From positions 1,488,001 to 1,552,000 of the forward strand of contig NZ_PDWT01000001.1 in the NCBI RefSeq assembly GCF_010093345.1: a stretch of DNA of 64,000 nucleotides. Direction: 5' to 3'. This document shows, piece by piece, positions 20,742-29,115 of the stretch. How positions within the stretch are numbered: position 1 is the first letter of the stretch; each line of letters begins with the position of its first letter. The notes beneath the pieces are model-generated. The model was given only the letters and a program-made list of their open reading frames with translations. It searched no databases and was not told the DNA's origin. The position numbers and the translations under genes are program-made. The stretch comes from Pseudoxanthomonas yeongjuensis. GTDB taxonomy: Bacteria; Pseudomonadota; Gammaproteobacteria; Xanthomonadales; Xanthomonadaceae.

Positions 20742-21170
20742 CTAGCTCGCGATATACCTTTGCAACTGATCCAACTGGACCTTCTGGTCCTCGATCACCG
20801 CCTTGACCAGGTCGCCGATGGAGATCACCCCGATCACCTCGTCGTCCTCGACCACCGGCAGGTGGCGGATACGGTGCTCGGTCACCATCTGCATGCAGCG
20901 CTCGACGGTTTCGTTGGGACCCACGGTGATCACATCGGCGGTCATGATTTCGCGCACCGCCGTGTCGGATGAAGAGCGGCCATGCAACACCACCTTGCGC
21001 GCGTAATCGCGCTCGGACACGATGCCGGCCAGGCGAGCGCCATCCATCACCAGCACCGCGCCGATTCCCTTCTGCGCCATCAGCCGGATGGCGTCGATCA
21101 CCGAATCGCCGGGGGCGACCGCGTGGACTTCAGGGGCCTTGCTTCCCAACAGCTGGCGTAGCGAGTGCAT
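20742..21170 (-). CDS. CBS-domain protein
   Basis: 142 residues with two CBS repeats: VIDAIRLMAQKGIGAVLVMDGARLAGIVSERDYARKV and VERCMQMVTEHRIRHLPVVEDDEVIGVISIGDLVKAV. CBS pairs bind adenosine nucleotides and often sense energy state. The start at 21170 has a good ribosome-binding site (GGAG, six bases upstream). The first 41 bases overlap the 3' end of the glycosyltransferase gene in another frame, a sign of coupling. Confidence 0.92.
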   Translation of the reverse strand: MHSLRQLLGSKAPEVHAVAPGDSVIDAIRLMAQKGIGAVLVMDGARLAGIVSERDYARKVVLHGRSSSDTAVREIMTADVITVGPNETVERCMQMVTEHRIRHLPVVEDDEVIGVISIGDLVKAVIEDQKVQLDQLQRYIAS

Positions 21171-22158
21171 CGCTTTCTCCTTCGATACCGGGTTGCTGTG
21201 CCGAGGATACTCCTCCGGCGCCGGGTTGCCAGACATCCACCAGGTACAACGGGCGCTGCTTGGATTCGTCGTACAGACGACCGAGGTATTCGCCGATCAG
21301 GCCAAGCGCGATCAACTGGATTCCGCCCAGGAACAGGATGACCGCCATCATCGTCGGCCAGCCCGCAACGCGGTCGCCGTAGATCGCGGCCTTGAGCACG
21401 ATCCAGATCGCGAACACGAAGGCGAAGGCCGCGGCCGCCAACCCCAGGTAGGTCGCCACGCGCAAGGGCGCCGTGGAAAAGCTGGTGATGCCTTCCAGGG
21501 CGAAGTTCCACAATTTCCACAACCCGAACTTGCTGCTGCCGGCCAAGCGCGCTTCGCGCCGATAGGGAATCGCGACCTGGTTGAAGCCGACCCAGCCGAA
21601 CAGGCCCTTCATGAAACGGTGGCGTTCGCGCAGTTGTCCCAGCGCCTGCAGCGCGCGCGGCGAAAGCAGGCGGAAGTCGCCGGTGTCGGCGGGAATGGGA
21701 GTCTTGGACAAGCGCCCGATCACCCGATAGAACCCGGCCGCGGTAACGCGCTTCAGCCAGTTTTCGCCTTCGCGCTGGATGCGCGTGCCATGCACGTCGT
21801 CATAGCCTTCGCGCCACTTGGCCACGAATTGCGGGATCAGTTCCGGCGGATCCTGGCCATCGGCATCCAGGATCAGCACCGCGCCGCATTCCACCTGGTC
21901 CAGGCCTGCGGTCAGTGCGAGCTCCTTGCCGAAATTCCGCGACAGGCGCAGCAGGGAAACCCGCGGATCCTGGCGCGCCAGGCGCTGCATCACCTCCCAG
22001 GTGCCATCGGTACTGCCATCGTCGACATACAGCATCCGGCCATCGATCGCGTCCAGACGGCTCAGCACCGCAGCGATGCGCGGATGCAGCGCGGGCAGCG
22101 ATTCTGACTCGTTGCGCGCGGCTACGACTATGGTCAGGCGTTGTGGAATTCCGGTCAT
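21130..22158 (-). CDS. Family 2 glycosyltransferase, GtrB/dolichyl-phosphate type
   Basis: 342 residues. GT2 motifs: TIVVAARNESESLPAL, LYVDDGSTDGTWEVM, SRNFGKELALTAGLD, LILDADGQDPPELI and the DTGDFRLL segment. Two C-terminal membrane segments (YLGLAAAAFAFVFAIWIVL and MAVILFLGGIQLIALGLIGEYLG) identify the undecaprenyl-phosphate glucosyl/aminoarabinosyl transferase type (GtrB/ArnC-like). It probably loads a sugar on a lipid carrier for surface polysaccharide modification. It starts two bases after the mtgA stop and overlaps the CBS gene. Confidence 0.92.
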   Translation of the reverse strand: MTGIPQRLTIVVAARNESESLPALHPRIAAVLSRLDAIDGRMLYVDDGSTDGTWEVMQRLARQDPRVSLLRLSRNFGKELALTAGLDQVECGAVLILDADGQDPPELIPQFVAKWREGYDDVHGTRIQREGENWLKRVTAAGFYRVIGRLSKTPIPADTGDFRLLSPRALQALGQLRERHRFMKGLFGWVGFNQVAIPYRREARLAGSSKFGLWKLWNFALEGITSFSTAPLRVATYLGLAAAAFAFVFAIWIVLKAAIYGDRVAGWPTMMAVILFLGGIQLIALGLIGEYLGRLYDESKQRPLYLVDVWQPGAGGVSSAQQPGIEGESDALATPAVGKQGP

Positions 22159-22160
22159 GC

Positions 22161-22964
22161 TCAGTCCAGCGTCTGCAGGTAAGCGGGGCCGCCAATCTGG
22201 CGGACCTGGCGTTGTATCCAGTTGGCCCGGCGCTGCACGAACGGCCCGGGTCGGGCCACGCTGTAATGCCGTGGCGCGGGCAGCACCGCGGCCAGGCGCG
22301 CGCTTTCCGCCAGCGACAGGCGGCTTGCGTCCTTGCGCCAGTAACTGCGCGCGGCGGCCTGCGCGCCATAGATGCCATCGCCGAATTCGGCGATGTTGGC
22401 GTACACCTCCAGGATCCGCGCCTTCGGCCACATCGCCTCGATCAGCAGCGTGTACCAGGCCTCGATGCCCTTGCGCACCCAGCTGCGGCCTTGCCACAGG
22501 AACAGGTTCTTGGCCACCTGCTGGCTGACCGTGCTGGCGCCGCGCACCTTGCGGCCCTTGGCGTTGTTGGCGCGCGCCTTTTCGATGGCCTTGAAATCGA
22601 AACCGCTGTGGGTGGCGAAGTTCTGGTCCTCGGCAGCCACCATCGCCACCGGCAGGTTGGCGGAAATGCCTTGCATGTCGCGCCAGTCGTAGGCCACGCG
22701 GAAAGACCAGTCGCCGGAACCCCAGGCCTCGAACTGGCGCGCGACCATGAAGGCCGAGAACGGCGGATCGACGAAGCGCAGCACTGCCACCTGGACCACG
22801 CTGGCCGCGGCGAACAGCAATGGCAACGCCAGCAACCAGCGCAACCAGCGACGCTTCCTGGGTGACCGGCCAAGTTGTGCAGTATCGATGGCATGCCCCC
22901 GGAAGGCGGTCTGGAACAGACTAAATGTTAACCTTTCGCCCTGACTCACGCGCGCCGATACCAT
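22161..22964 (-). CDS. mtgA: Monofunctional peptidoglycan glycosyltransferase
   Basis: About 267 residues. N-terminal membrane segment ([23 protein letters not shown]), then a GT51 domain with the catalytic glutamate in [18 protein letters not shown], the [17 protein letters not shown] motif and [22 protein letters not shown]. It polymerises lipid II glycan strands in the periplasm. The start is uncertain: ATG 22964 or GTG 22949 are possible; longer versions would run into the divergent gene at 22970. Confidence 0.92.
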   Translation of the reverse strand: MVSARVSQGERLTFSLFQTAFRGHAIDTAQLGRSPRKRRWLRWLLALPLLFAAASVVQVAVLRFVDPPFSAFMVARQFEAWGSGDWSFRVAYDWRDMQGISANLPVAMVAAEDQNFATHSGFDFKAIEKARANNAKGRKVRGASTVSQQVAKNLFLWQGRSWVRKGIEAWYTLLIEAMWPKARILEVYANIAEFGDGIYGAQAAARSYWRKDASRLSLAESARLAAVLPAPRHYSVARPGPFVQRRANWIQRQVRQIGGPAYLQTLD

Positions 22965-22969
22965 CTGCA

Positions 22970-24259
22970 ATGACAACTTCGGGAAGTTCGATCGCAAGCC
23001 TGATGGCGGACGCCGCCGAATCGATGCGGCGCGGACAGAGCGCTGCCGCGGCATCGCGCTGGCAGCAGGTGCTCAAGCTCGATCCGGAGCACGCAGCCGC
23101 CCTCAACTACCTGGGCGCGCACGCGTTGGCGCAAGGCGATCGCGCCAGCGCCCTCGAATACCTGCAGCACGCGGCCAACGCCGACCCCGGGCTGGCGATC
23201 GCGCACGCAAACCTGTCGCGCCTGCATAGTCAGGAAGGCAATGCCACGGCCGCGCTCGAAGCCATCACCCGGGCGATCAACGCCGAGCCGACCGCATGGG
23301 GCGCGCATTTCGAGAAAGCCCGCCTGCTGCAAGCCGCCGGCCGCCAGCGCGAGGCGGGCGCGGCCTGGGGCAATGGCTTGCAGTACATGCCGGAGGGCGC
23401 AAGAACCTCCCCGCAACTGCAACAGGTAGTGCAACAGGCCATGGCCGCCGTTTCCGCGAACCAGGAACAGCTCACCCTGTTCCTGGGCGAGCGCCTGCAT
23501 GGACTGCGCGAAGGCCGCGGGCACCGCGAACTGGAACGATTCGACCACTCGCTGGACATCCTCAGCGGACGCAGGAGTTTCGTGACCGCACGTCCATTGA
23601 CGCTGCCGATCCCAAGGCTGCCAGCGATCCCCTTCTTCCACCGGGAGGATTTCGAATGGGTCCCACAGGTAGAAGCCGCTTTCCCCGCAGTCCTGGAAGA
23701 ATTGCATGGCCTGCTGGCTTCCAATGAAGGTTTCGAGCCTTATGTCCAGACCGCCGCCGGTCAGCCCAAGGGCCAGTTCGAGGCGCTGGACCAGAAGCTG
23801 GACTGGAGCGCGTATTTCCTGTGGAAGAACGGCCAGCGCATCGACGCGCATGCCGATCGCTGCCCGCGCACCGAAGCCGCCATCGCCCTGGCGCCGCAGA
23901 TATCGGTGCCCCGGCGCGCGCCAGTGATCTTTTTTTCCGCGCTCAGGCCCGGCACCCACATCCCGCCCCACAACGGCGCCACCAACGCCCGCCTGACCGT
24001 ACACCTGCCGCTGATCGTCCCGCCGGACTGCGGGCTGCGCGTCGGTGAGGAAACCCATGTCTGGGAGCCGGGCAAGCTGGTCCTGTTCGACGACACCATC
24101 CGCCACGAAGCCTGGAACCGCAGCAAACAGCTGCGCGTAGTGCTGATTTTCGACGTATGGCATCCCATGCTAACCCCGTTGGAACGCGAGATGGTCGCCC
24201 GCACCATAGAAGGCATGATGGCTTTCTATGGCGAAAACGCCGACTTGGGAGAACTGTGA
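22970..24259 (+). CDS. TPR / aspartyl-asparaginyl beta-hydroxylase protein
   Basis: 429 residues from ATG 22970. Residues 5-150 hold TPR-like helices ([40 protein letters not shown]). The C-terminal half is an Asp/Asn beta-hydroxylase domain of the 2-oxoglutarate/Fe(II) type: [38 protein letters not shown] and [11 protein letters not shown] supply the two iron-binding histidines and the 2-oxoglutarate arginine. It should hydroxylate a protein or small-molecule target. The stop overlaps the GTG start of Hsp33 (GTGA). Confidence 0.88.
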   Translation: MTTSGSSIASLMADAAESMRRGQSAAAASRWQQVLKLDPEHAAALNYLGAHALAQGDRASALEYLQHAANADPGLAIAHANLSRLHSQEGNATAALEAITRAINAEPTAWGAHFEKARLLQAAGRQREAGAAWGNGLQYMPEGARTSPQLQQVVQQAMAAVSANQEQLTLFLGERLHGLREGRGHRELERFDHSLDILSGRRSFVTARPLTLPIPRLPAIPFFHREDFEWVPQVEAAFPAVLEELHGLLASNEGFEPYVQTAAGQPKGQFEALDQKLDWSAYFLWKNGQRIDAHADRCPRTEAAIALAPQISVPRRAPVIFFSALRPGTHIPPHNGATNARLTVHLPLIVPPDCGLRVGEETHVWEPGKLVLFDDTIRHEAWNRSKQLRVVLIFDVWHPMLTPLEREMVARTIEGMMAFYGENADLGEL

Positions 24260-25149
24260 GTAATTCGAACGACACCCGGACCCGCTTTTTGCTGCCCCGG
24301 GCCGGGGTACGCGGAATCTGCGTGCGCCTGCAGGACACCTGGCGGGACATCCTGTCGCACGCCGAATATCCGGACATCGCCCGCGGACTGCTGGGCCAGT
24401 CCTGCGCCGCTGCCGCCCTGTTCACCGGCCACGCGAAAGTGAACGGCCGCCTTTCCCTGCAGTTGCGCAGCCGGCATGCGGCGCTGCGCACCCTGTTCGC
24501 CGAATGCACGGCCCAGGACACATTGCGCGGCATCGCCCAAATCACGGAAGGCATGGACGCCCCGGGCGACCTGCACCAGCTCGGCGACGATGCCCTGCTG
24601 GCGATCACCATCGAGAATCCAGGCCTGGATCCGCGCGAACCACAGCGCTATCAGAGCCTGGTTCCGTTAAAGGCAGCGACATTGTCCGAGGCCTTCGAAA
24701 GCTATTTCCATCAATCCGAACAGCTGCCCACCCGCCTGCTGCTGGCTGCCGATGGGGATCGTGCCGCCGGACTGATGCTGCAGAAGTTGCCCGGCGACGA
24801 AGGCGACAGGGACGGCTGGACCCGTGCCGGCGCTCTGTTCGACACGCTCAGGGCGGACGAGCTGCTTGCCGTTCCCACCGACGCACTGCTGCACCGGCTA
24901 TTCCATGAAGAGGGCCCGGAGATCCTGGCCGAGCGCCCATTGCGCTTCGCCTGTTCATGTTCACGTGAGCGGGTCGGGTCGATGCTGCATTCGCTGGGCC
25001 CGACCGAGGCCCGGGCCGCCCTGGCCGAAGGCCAGGCCGAGATCCGTTGCGAATTCTGTGGGCAACGCTATCTGTTCAGCGCCGCCGGGATCGAGGAACT
25101 CTTTGCTTCGCCGCCGGTCGGAATGCAGGCGCCCGAACGGCTCCAGTAG
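24256..25149 (+). CDS. hslO: Hsp33 redox-regulated chaperone
   Basis: 297 residues from GTG 24256, which overlaps the preceding stop. N-terminal Hsp33 fold (FLLPRAGVRGICVRL) and C-terminal redox switch with the zinc-binding pattern CSC ... CEFC near residues 237 and 270. Under oxidative stress the cysteines form disulfides and release zinc, turning on the holdase activity. Length is typical for the family. Confidence 0.95.
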   Translation: MSNSNDTRTRFLLPRAGVRGICVRLQDTWRDILSHAEYPDIARGLLGQSCAAAALFTGHAKVNGRLSLQLRSRHAALRTLFAECTAQDTLRGIAQITEGMDAPGDLHQLGDDALLAITIENPGLDPREPQRYQSLVPLKAATLSEAFESYFHQSEQLPTRLLLAADGDRAAGLMLQKLPGDEGDRDGWTRAGALFDTLRADELLAVPTDALLHRLFHEEGPEILAERPLRFACSCSRERVGSMLHSLGPTEARAALAEGQAEIRCEFCGQRYLFSAAGIEELFASPPVGMQAPERLQ

Positions 25150-25170
25150 CTTTTCGGGACGCCCGGGGAC

Positions 25171-25199
25171 TTGTTAAAGAAACATAAACCGAATAGCAT
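25171..25199 (+). promoter_or_regulatory. Sigma-70-like promoter of the secreted protein gene
   Basis: TTGTTA (25171-25176), 17-base spacer, TAGCAT (25194-25199). The predicted leader contains a perfect hairpin AACTCCG-CAG-CGGAGTT (25218-25234), and GGAG at 25236-25239 may bind the ribosome. Confidence 0.6.
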
Positions 25200-25252
25200 C
25201 GATTCCCCTCCTTGGGGAACTCCGCAGCGGAGTTTGGAGACTAAACCGGGCC

Positions 25253-26113
25253 ATGAAACTGCGTCCATTGCACCTGCCGCTTGTCCTGTTGCTCGCCTTG
25301 TGCGTGGCGACGGGCGCGCATGCGCAATCCAAGCCGCAGGCTTCAAAGCGCGACTCCACCGTGCTGCCTGTCTGGAACAACACCAGCGGCAAGGTCGAAG
25401 CCGTATTGCTGCTGGAACCCACTGGCGAAGCCGCTGCCGGCGCCCGCTGGCGTCTGGGCAGCAACACCCTCGGCGCGGCCTTCGGGCTGGAAGCCGGCGA
25501 TTCCCTGGGTCTGGTCTGCAATCGCCAGAACGGCATCACCAACAGCATCGGCAGCCTGATCAGCAATTGTGCCGTGGCCGAACTCACCGACGACGGTGAC
25601 GGCAGCAGCCAGCACATCAGCGCCGGCGCCACCCTCAGCCGCCCCGGCGGCAAGCTGGGCTTGTCGGCAGGGACCGGCCGCGACACCCTTCCGGCCTGGT
25701 TGTCTTCCAATGCCGGCGCCCGGGTCGAACAAAACGACCTGGCCGTATTCGGCCAGAAGAACATCGGCCGCGAAGGCTTCGTCCGCATCGGTGGTGCCGT
25801 TGCCCGCGCACGCTTGGTTCCGATCGCCGACGTCCCGGCCATGGCCGATCGCTGGAACAGCAGAAGCCTCAGCGTGGGCGGCGGCTTCGGCGCCTTCAGC
25901 GCGAACATCGTCGGCCGCGTGGTCGACGTCCCCGGCCAGCCCGGGAAATGGGAAGGCCTGGGCCTGGGCCTGACTTGGCGCACGCCGTGGAGCGGCCAGC
26001 TGACCGTTGGTGCCGAGAACGTGGTCACCCGCGGCAAGAACCCCTTCTCGCCCAGCAATGAAAGCGGCGACGAAGGCACCGTACCCTACGTCCGCTACGA
26101 GCAGGATCTCTGA
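25253..26113 (+). CDS. Secreted protein of unknown function
   Basis: 286 residues with a signal peptide cleaved near AHAQSK. The rest is rich in Gly, short hydrophobic strands and Asn/Ser, e.g. ARWRLGSNTLGAAFGLEAGD, SLSVGGGFGAFSANIVGRVV and GQLTVGAENVVTRGKNPF, which suggests a beta-structured outer-membrane-associated protein. Two cysteines (LVCNRQ, ISNCAV) may pair. I do not recognise the family. It has its own promoter and is followed by a hairpin-T terminator. Confidence 0.8.
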   Translation: MKLRPLHLPLVLLLALCVATGAHAQSKPQASKRDSTVLPVWNNTSGKVEAVLLLEPTGEAAAGARWRLGSNTLGAAFGLEAGDSLGLVCNRQNGITNSIGSLISNCAVAELTDDGDGSSQHISAGATLSRPGGKLGLSAGTGRDTLPAWLSSNAGARVEQNDLAVFGQKNIGREGFVRIGGAVARARLVPIADVPAMADRWNSRSLSVGGGFGAFSANIVGRVVDVPGQPGKWEGLGLGLTWRTPWSGQLTVGAENVVTRGKNPFSPSNESGDEGTVPYVRYEQDL

Positions 26114-26262
26114 TCCGACCAGTCTCGGGTCACGTCAATCCACCGCGATGCGCGGTTCTTTCTGTCCCCACTCCTGCGGCCCCGCAATGAGTCGCCCGCT
26201 CTTTTCGCCGGCGTCGCCGTCGCATGTCACGATCCTGAACCTCCTTGGCCCGAACATGAAGC

Positions 26263-26286
26263 CTGGCCCGTCGCAGGCCGGTTTTT
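26263..26286 (+). terminator. Intrinsic terminator
   Basis: CTGGCC (26263-26268) pairs with GGCCGG (26276-26281, one G-U pair) and is followed by five T residues. It lies between the secreted protein gene and the TPR-sulfotransferase gene. Confidence 0.55.
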
Positions 26287-26293
26287 GTGATTG

Positions 26294-28039
26294 ATGATGG
26301 ACAAAGAACTCCAGGAAATCTCTTCCCTGCTTCAGCAACGCGCGTTTGCGCAGGCGGAACAACGCCTACGGAAGCTGCTTGCAGGATTTCCGGAGCATCC
26401 GGCGGTCCACCGGATGCTGGCCTTGCTTGCCTCGGGCATGGGTCGGAACACCGAGGCGCTGCAGCACATGACCCGCGCCTCGGCACTGGCGCCGGAATCG
26501 GCGGAATTCCATTTTCAACTCGGCAGCCTGCTCGCTGCTGCCGGGCACTATGCGGAAGGCCTCGAACATTTCACCGCCGCCACGCGGTTACAGCCCGGCT
26601 TCGCCGAGGCTTGGCATTTCCAGGGCATCAGCCTGGTGCGCATGCAGCGCGACAGGGAAGCCTTGCCGGCGCTGCGCCGTGCTCGCCAGATCGCACCGGA
26701 GAATCCCAGGATCCTGGAAGCATTGGCCGAGGCCGAATTCCGTTGCGGATATCCAGCCGATGCCCTGCCCTTGTGGGAACATCTGCAGCAGGTGCGGCCT
26801 GGCGATACGCACATCGTGCTCAGAAAGGGCGAAACCCTCAGTCGTCTCGGTTTCCTCGATCGATCCATCGCCACTTACCAGGCGGCACTGGAGCAACTCC
26901 CCGACTCCAGCGAGCTGTGGATGGCGCTTGCGCAAGCCCAGGAAGACCAGGGCGACCGCGAAGCCGCCCGCCAGGCTTTCGAACGGGCATTGGCCTTGCG
27001 TCCGGGCTGGGCGTTTCCGTTGGGCGGCCTGTTGGGTCTGCAGCGTGGACTGGCGCCACAGGCCCTGATCGACTCGGCCATTGCGCTCCTGGCTTCGGCC
27101 TCGCTGTCCGATCACGACCGCTCGCTTGTAGGGTATGAACTTGGCAAGGCATTCGACGCCAAAGGCGAATACGCTGCGGCCATATCCGCCTGGGCGGATG
27201 CAAATACCGCCAGGCGACGGATGACCGGCCCTTACGACCCTGCGGAGTTGCAGCTCATGGTCGAGCAAGCCATGGGCAACGGTCAAACCTCCCTGCCAGC
27301 GCGGTCCCTCGCGCTCGGCAACCAGGATTCGCGCTTCGTCTTCATCGTCGGAATGCCGCGTAGCGGCACTACCTTGACCGAGCAGATCATCGCCGCGCAT
27401 CCGCTCGCATTCGGTTGCGGGGAACTTCCCGATATGGCACTCATCGCAAGAGACTTGCGATGGCCGAAGAACGCCTCCGGATCAGACGACCGGATGCTCC
27501 AGCAAGCCATTGCCCGCTATGTGGATGCCGCTACGCGGCATTCCCCAGCCGAGGCAGTCCGACTGATCGACAAGGCCCCACTCAATTTCTTCCACCTGGA
27601 CCTGATCGCATTGCTGTTCCCGCGCGCACGCGTGATCTGGTGCCGTCGTGATCCGCGCGACATTGCGATCTCGATCTATGGCGAGAACTTCGCTCTGAAC
27701 GAAAAGTACGCCAGCGATTTCTTCGGCATAGCGCATTACATCGAAATGCAGCAGCGACTGATGCGCCACTGGCAGAAGGTGTTGCCTATCCCGATCCTCG
27801 AGTCGAGTTACGAGCAATTGGCCACTTCCATAGAACCCGAAGCCAGGCGCATCATCGACTTTGCAGGCCTGCCATGGGATCCGGCTTGCCTGGAGTTCCA
27901 CCTCAGCGACCGTGGTGTGCAGACGCCGAGCCGTTGGCAGGTCAAGCAACCCATCCACACACGCTCGATAGGACGCTGGCGCAATTACGCCCCGGCACTC
28001 GGGCCGGCATTCGATTCGCTGGCGTCCTGCCGGGATTGA
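26294..28039 (+). CDS. TPR-sulfotransferase
   Basis: About 581 residues. The first half (to about residue 290) is made of TPR helices (ALQHMTRASALAPESAEFHF, GLEHFTAATRLQPGFAEAWH, AARQAFERALALRPGW). The second half is a PAPS-dependent sulfotransferase: the 5'-phosphosulfate loop FIVGMPRSGTTLTEQIIAAHP and the 3'-phosphate motif RVIWCRRDPRDIAISIY are intact. It should transfer sulfate to a protein tyrosine or glycan. ATGs at 26294 and 26297 are both possible starts. It is convergent with a methyltransferase gene that lies beside a large TonB-dependent receptor. Confidence 0.92.
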   Translation: MMDKELQEISSLLQQRAFAQAEQRLRKLLAGFPEHPAVHRMLALLASGMGRNTEALQHMTRASALAPESAEFHFQLGSLLAAAGHYAEGLEHFTAATRLQPGFAEAWHFQGISLVRMQRDREALPALRRARQIAPENPRILEALAEAEFRCGYPADALPLWEHLQQVRPGDTHIVLRKGETLSRLGFLDRSIATYQAALEQLPDSSELWMALAQAQEDQGDREAARQAFERALALRPGWAFPLGGLLGLQRGLAPQALIDSAIALLASASLSDHDRSLVGYELGKAFDAKGEYAAAISAWADANTARRRMTGPYDPAELQLMVEQAMGNGQTSLPARSLALGNQDSRFVFIVGMPRSGTTLTEQIIAAHPLAFGCGELPDMALIARDLRWPKNASGSDDRMLQQAIARYVDAATRHSPAEAVRLIDKAPLNFFHLDLIALLFPRARVIWCRRDPRDIAISIYGENFALNEKYASDFFGIAHYIEMQQRLMRHWQKVLPIPILESSYEQLATSIEPEARRIIDFAGLPWDPACLEFHLSDRGVQTPSRWQVKQPIHTRSIGRWRNYAPALGPAFDSLASCRD

Positions 28040-28061
28040 GGCCTGCCGTCGCCTGCATCGA

Positions 28062-29036
28062 TCAGGATGCGACGACCACTCCCCACCCAAGCACGCCCTC
28101 GGACTGCTCGATTACCCGGCAACTGACGTCCGCTCGTGGCCGGATCTGACGCAACGTGGCGACCATGTCGCCCAGCGCCTGTTCCTGCAGCGCATGGCTC
28201 ACCATCTCGTCGGTGCGCACCATGGCTGTCAGCAGCGCGTCGCGATAGGCATCCAGCCTTGAAAGCCGGCTCGCCGCATTACTGCCGCCGCTGCCGAAAA
28301 CAAGAGCATGGATCCATGTCCGGGCCTCCAACAGCAGATCGGGGACCCCGCCAGCCTCGATGCTCTCGCCAACCTGCCGCATGGCAAGGTTGTATGCATC
28401 CTTGCAACGGCGCGCTTCACCTTCCTGCGCCGGACCGATGCCGCCCGATCGCGCCAGATCGGCCCATGGCAACACTTCGCGTGCGGCCTGGACGAGTCCG
28501 TCCGGCGCAAGCAGCAATCGCTGATTGTCCAGCTCGCACCGCCCCACCTTCACCAGCACCGATCCGGCGTGATGGAGGATGAAGGCTGCAGTACCGCTCG
28601 CCCCGCAGACGCGCAGGCATTCACGCAGCGCCTCTGGCCATTGCCCGTATTCCAGGCCGTACTGGCTGACGACCAGATCGAAGCTCTGCCCGGGGAACGG
28701 AAGCCGCTCCATAGGCACGCCCGGATGGAAACGTATGGCCGCATGCTCCCCAGGATCATGCCAGGCCGGCGCGACCGCAGCCAGGTCGACCGCATCGATG
28801 GAAATATCTCCTTCCAGCCGGCTCTGTTCCCACGCCAGCATCGGCAATGCGCCGTTGCCGGTGGCGATGTCCAGCATGCGATCGCCGGGTTGCAACCGCT
28901 CGAACAGCGGCCGCCAGAAATCGGCTATGGCACCGGCGTAATTGCCCGCGAAACTGCCCGCGCAGGAATGCAGCGCGCCATTGGCCCAATAGGACGACCA
29001 GGCGTTCCTGCGCGCGGCGGAATTGTCGATGCTCAT
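28062..29036 (-). CDS. Class I SAM-dependent methyltransferase
   Basis: About 324 residues. The SAM site is MLDIATGNGALPMLAW (motif I), IDAVDLAAVAPAW (acidic loop) and FDLVVSQYGLEYGQWPEAL (motif IV region). The C-terminal third is helical and may contact the substrate, which is not identifiable. ATG at 29042 or 29036 can serve as start. It lies downstream of the TonB-dependent receptor on the same strand, but a strong terminator separates the two. Confidence 0.85.
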   Translation of the reverse strand: MSIDNSAARRNAWSSYWANGALHSCAGSFAGNYAGAIADFWRPLFERLQPGDRMLDIATGNGALPMLAWEQSRLEGDISIDAVDLAAVAPAWHDPGEHAAIRFHPGVPMERLPFPGQSFDLVVSQYGLEYGQWPEALRECLRVCGASGTAAFILHHAGSVLVKVGRCELDNQRLLLAPDGLVQAAREVLPWADLARSGGIGPAQEGEARRCKDAYNLAMRQVGESIEAGGVPDLLLEARTWIHALVFGSGGSNAASRLSRLDAYRDALLTAMVRTDEMVSHALQEQALGDMVATLRQIRPRADVSCRVIEQSEGVLGWGVVVAS

Positions 29037-29059
29037 GCCCATATTGTGCGGCTACAGGC

Positions 29060-29090
29060 AAAAAAAAGAAGGGCCCCGTTTCCGGGGCCC
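29060..29090 (-). terminator. Intrinsic terminator of the TonB-dependent receptor gene
   Basis: On the minus strand GGGCCCCG (29090-29083, read as its complement pair) folds with CGGGGCCC around a four-base loop and is followed by TTCTTTTTTT. Located 26 bases after the receptor stop. Confidence 0.85.
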
Positions 29091-29115
29091 CTCTGAACTG
29101 CTTCAAACGCGTTGC

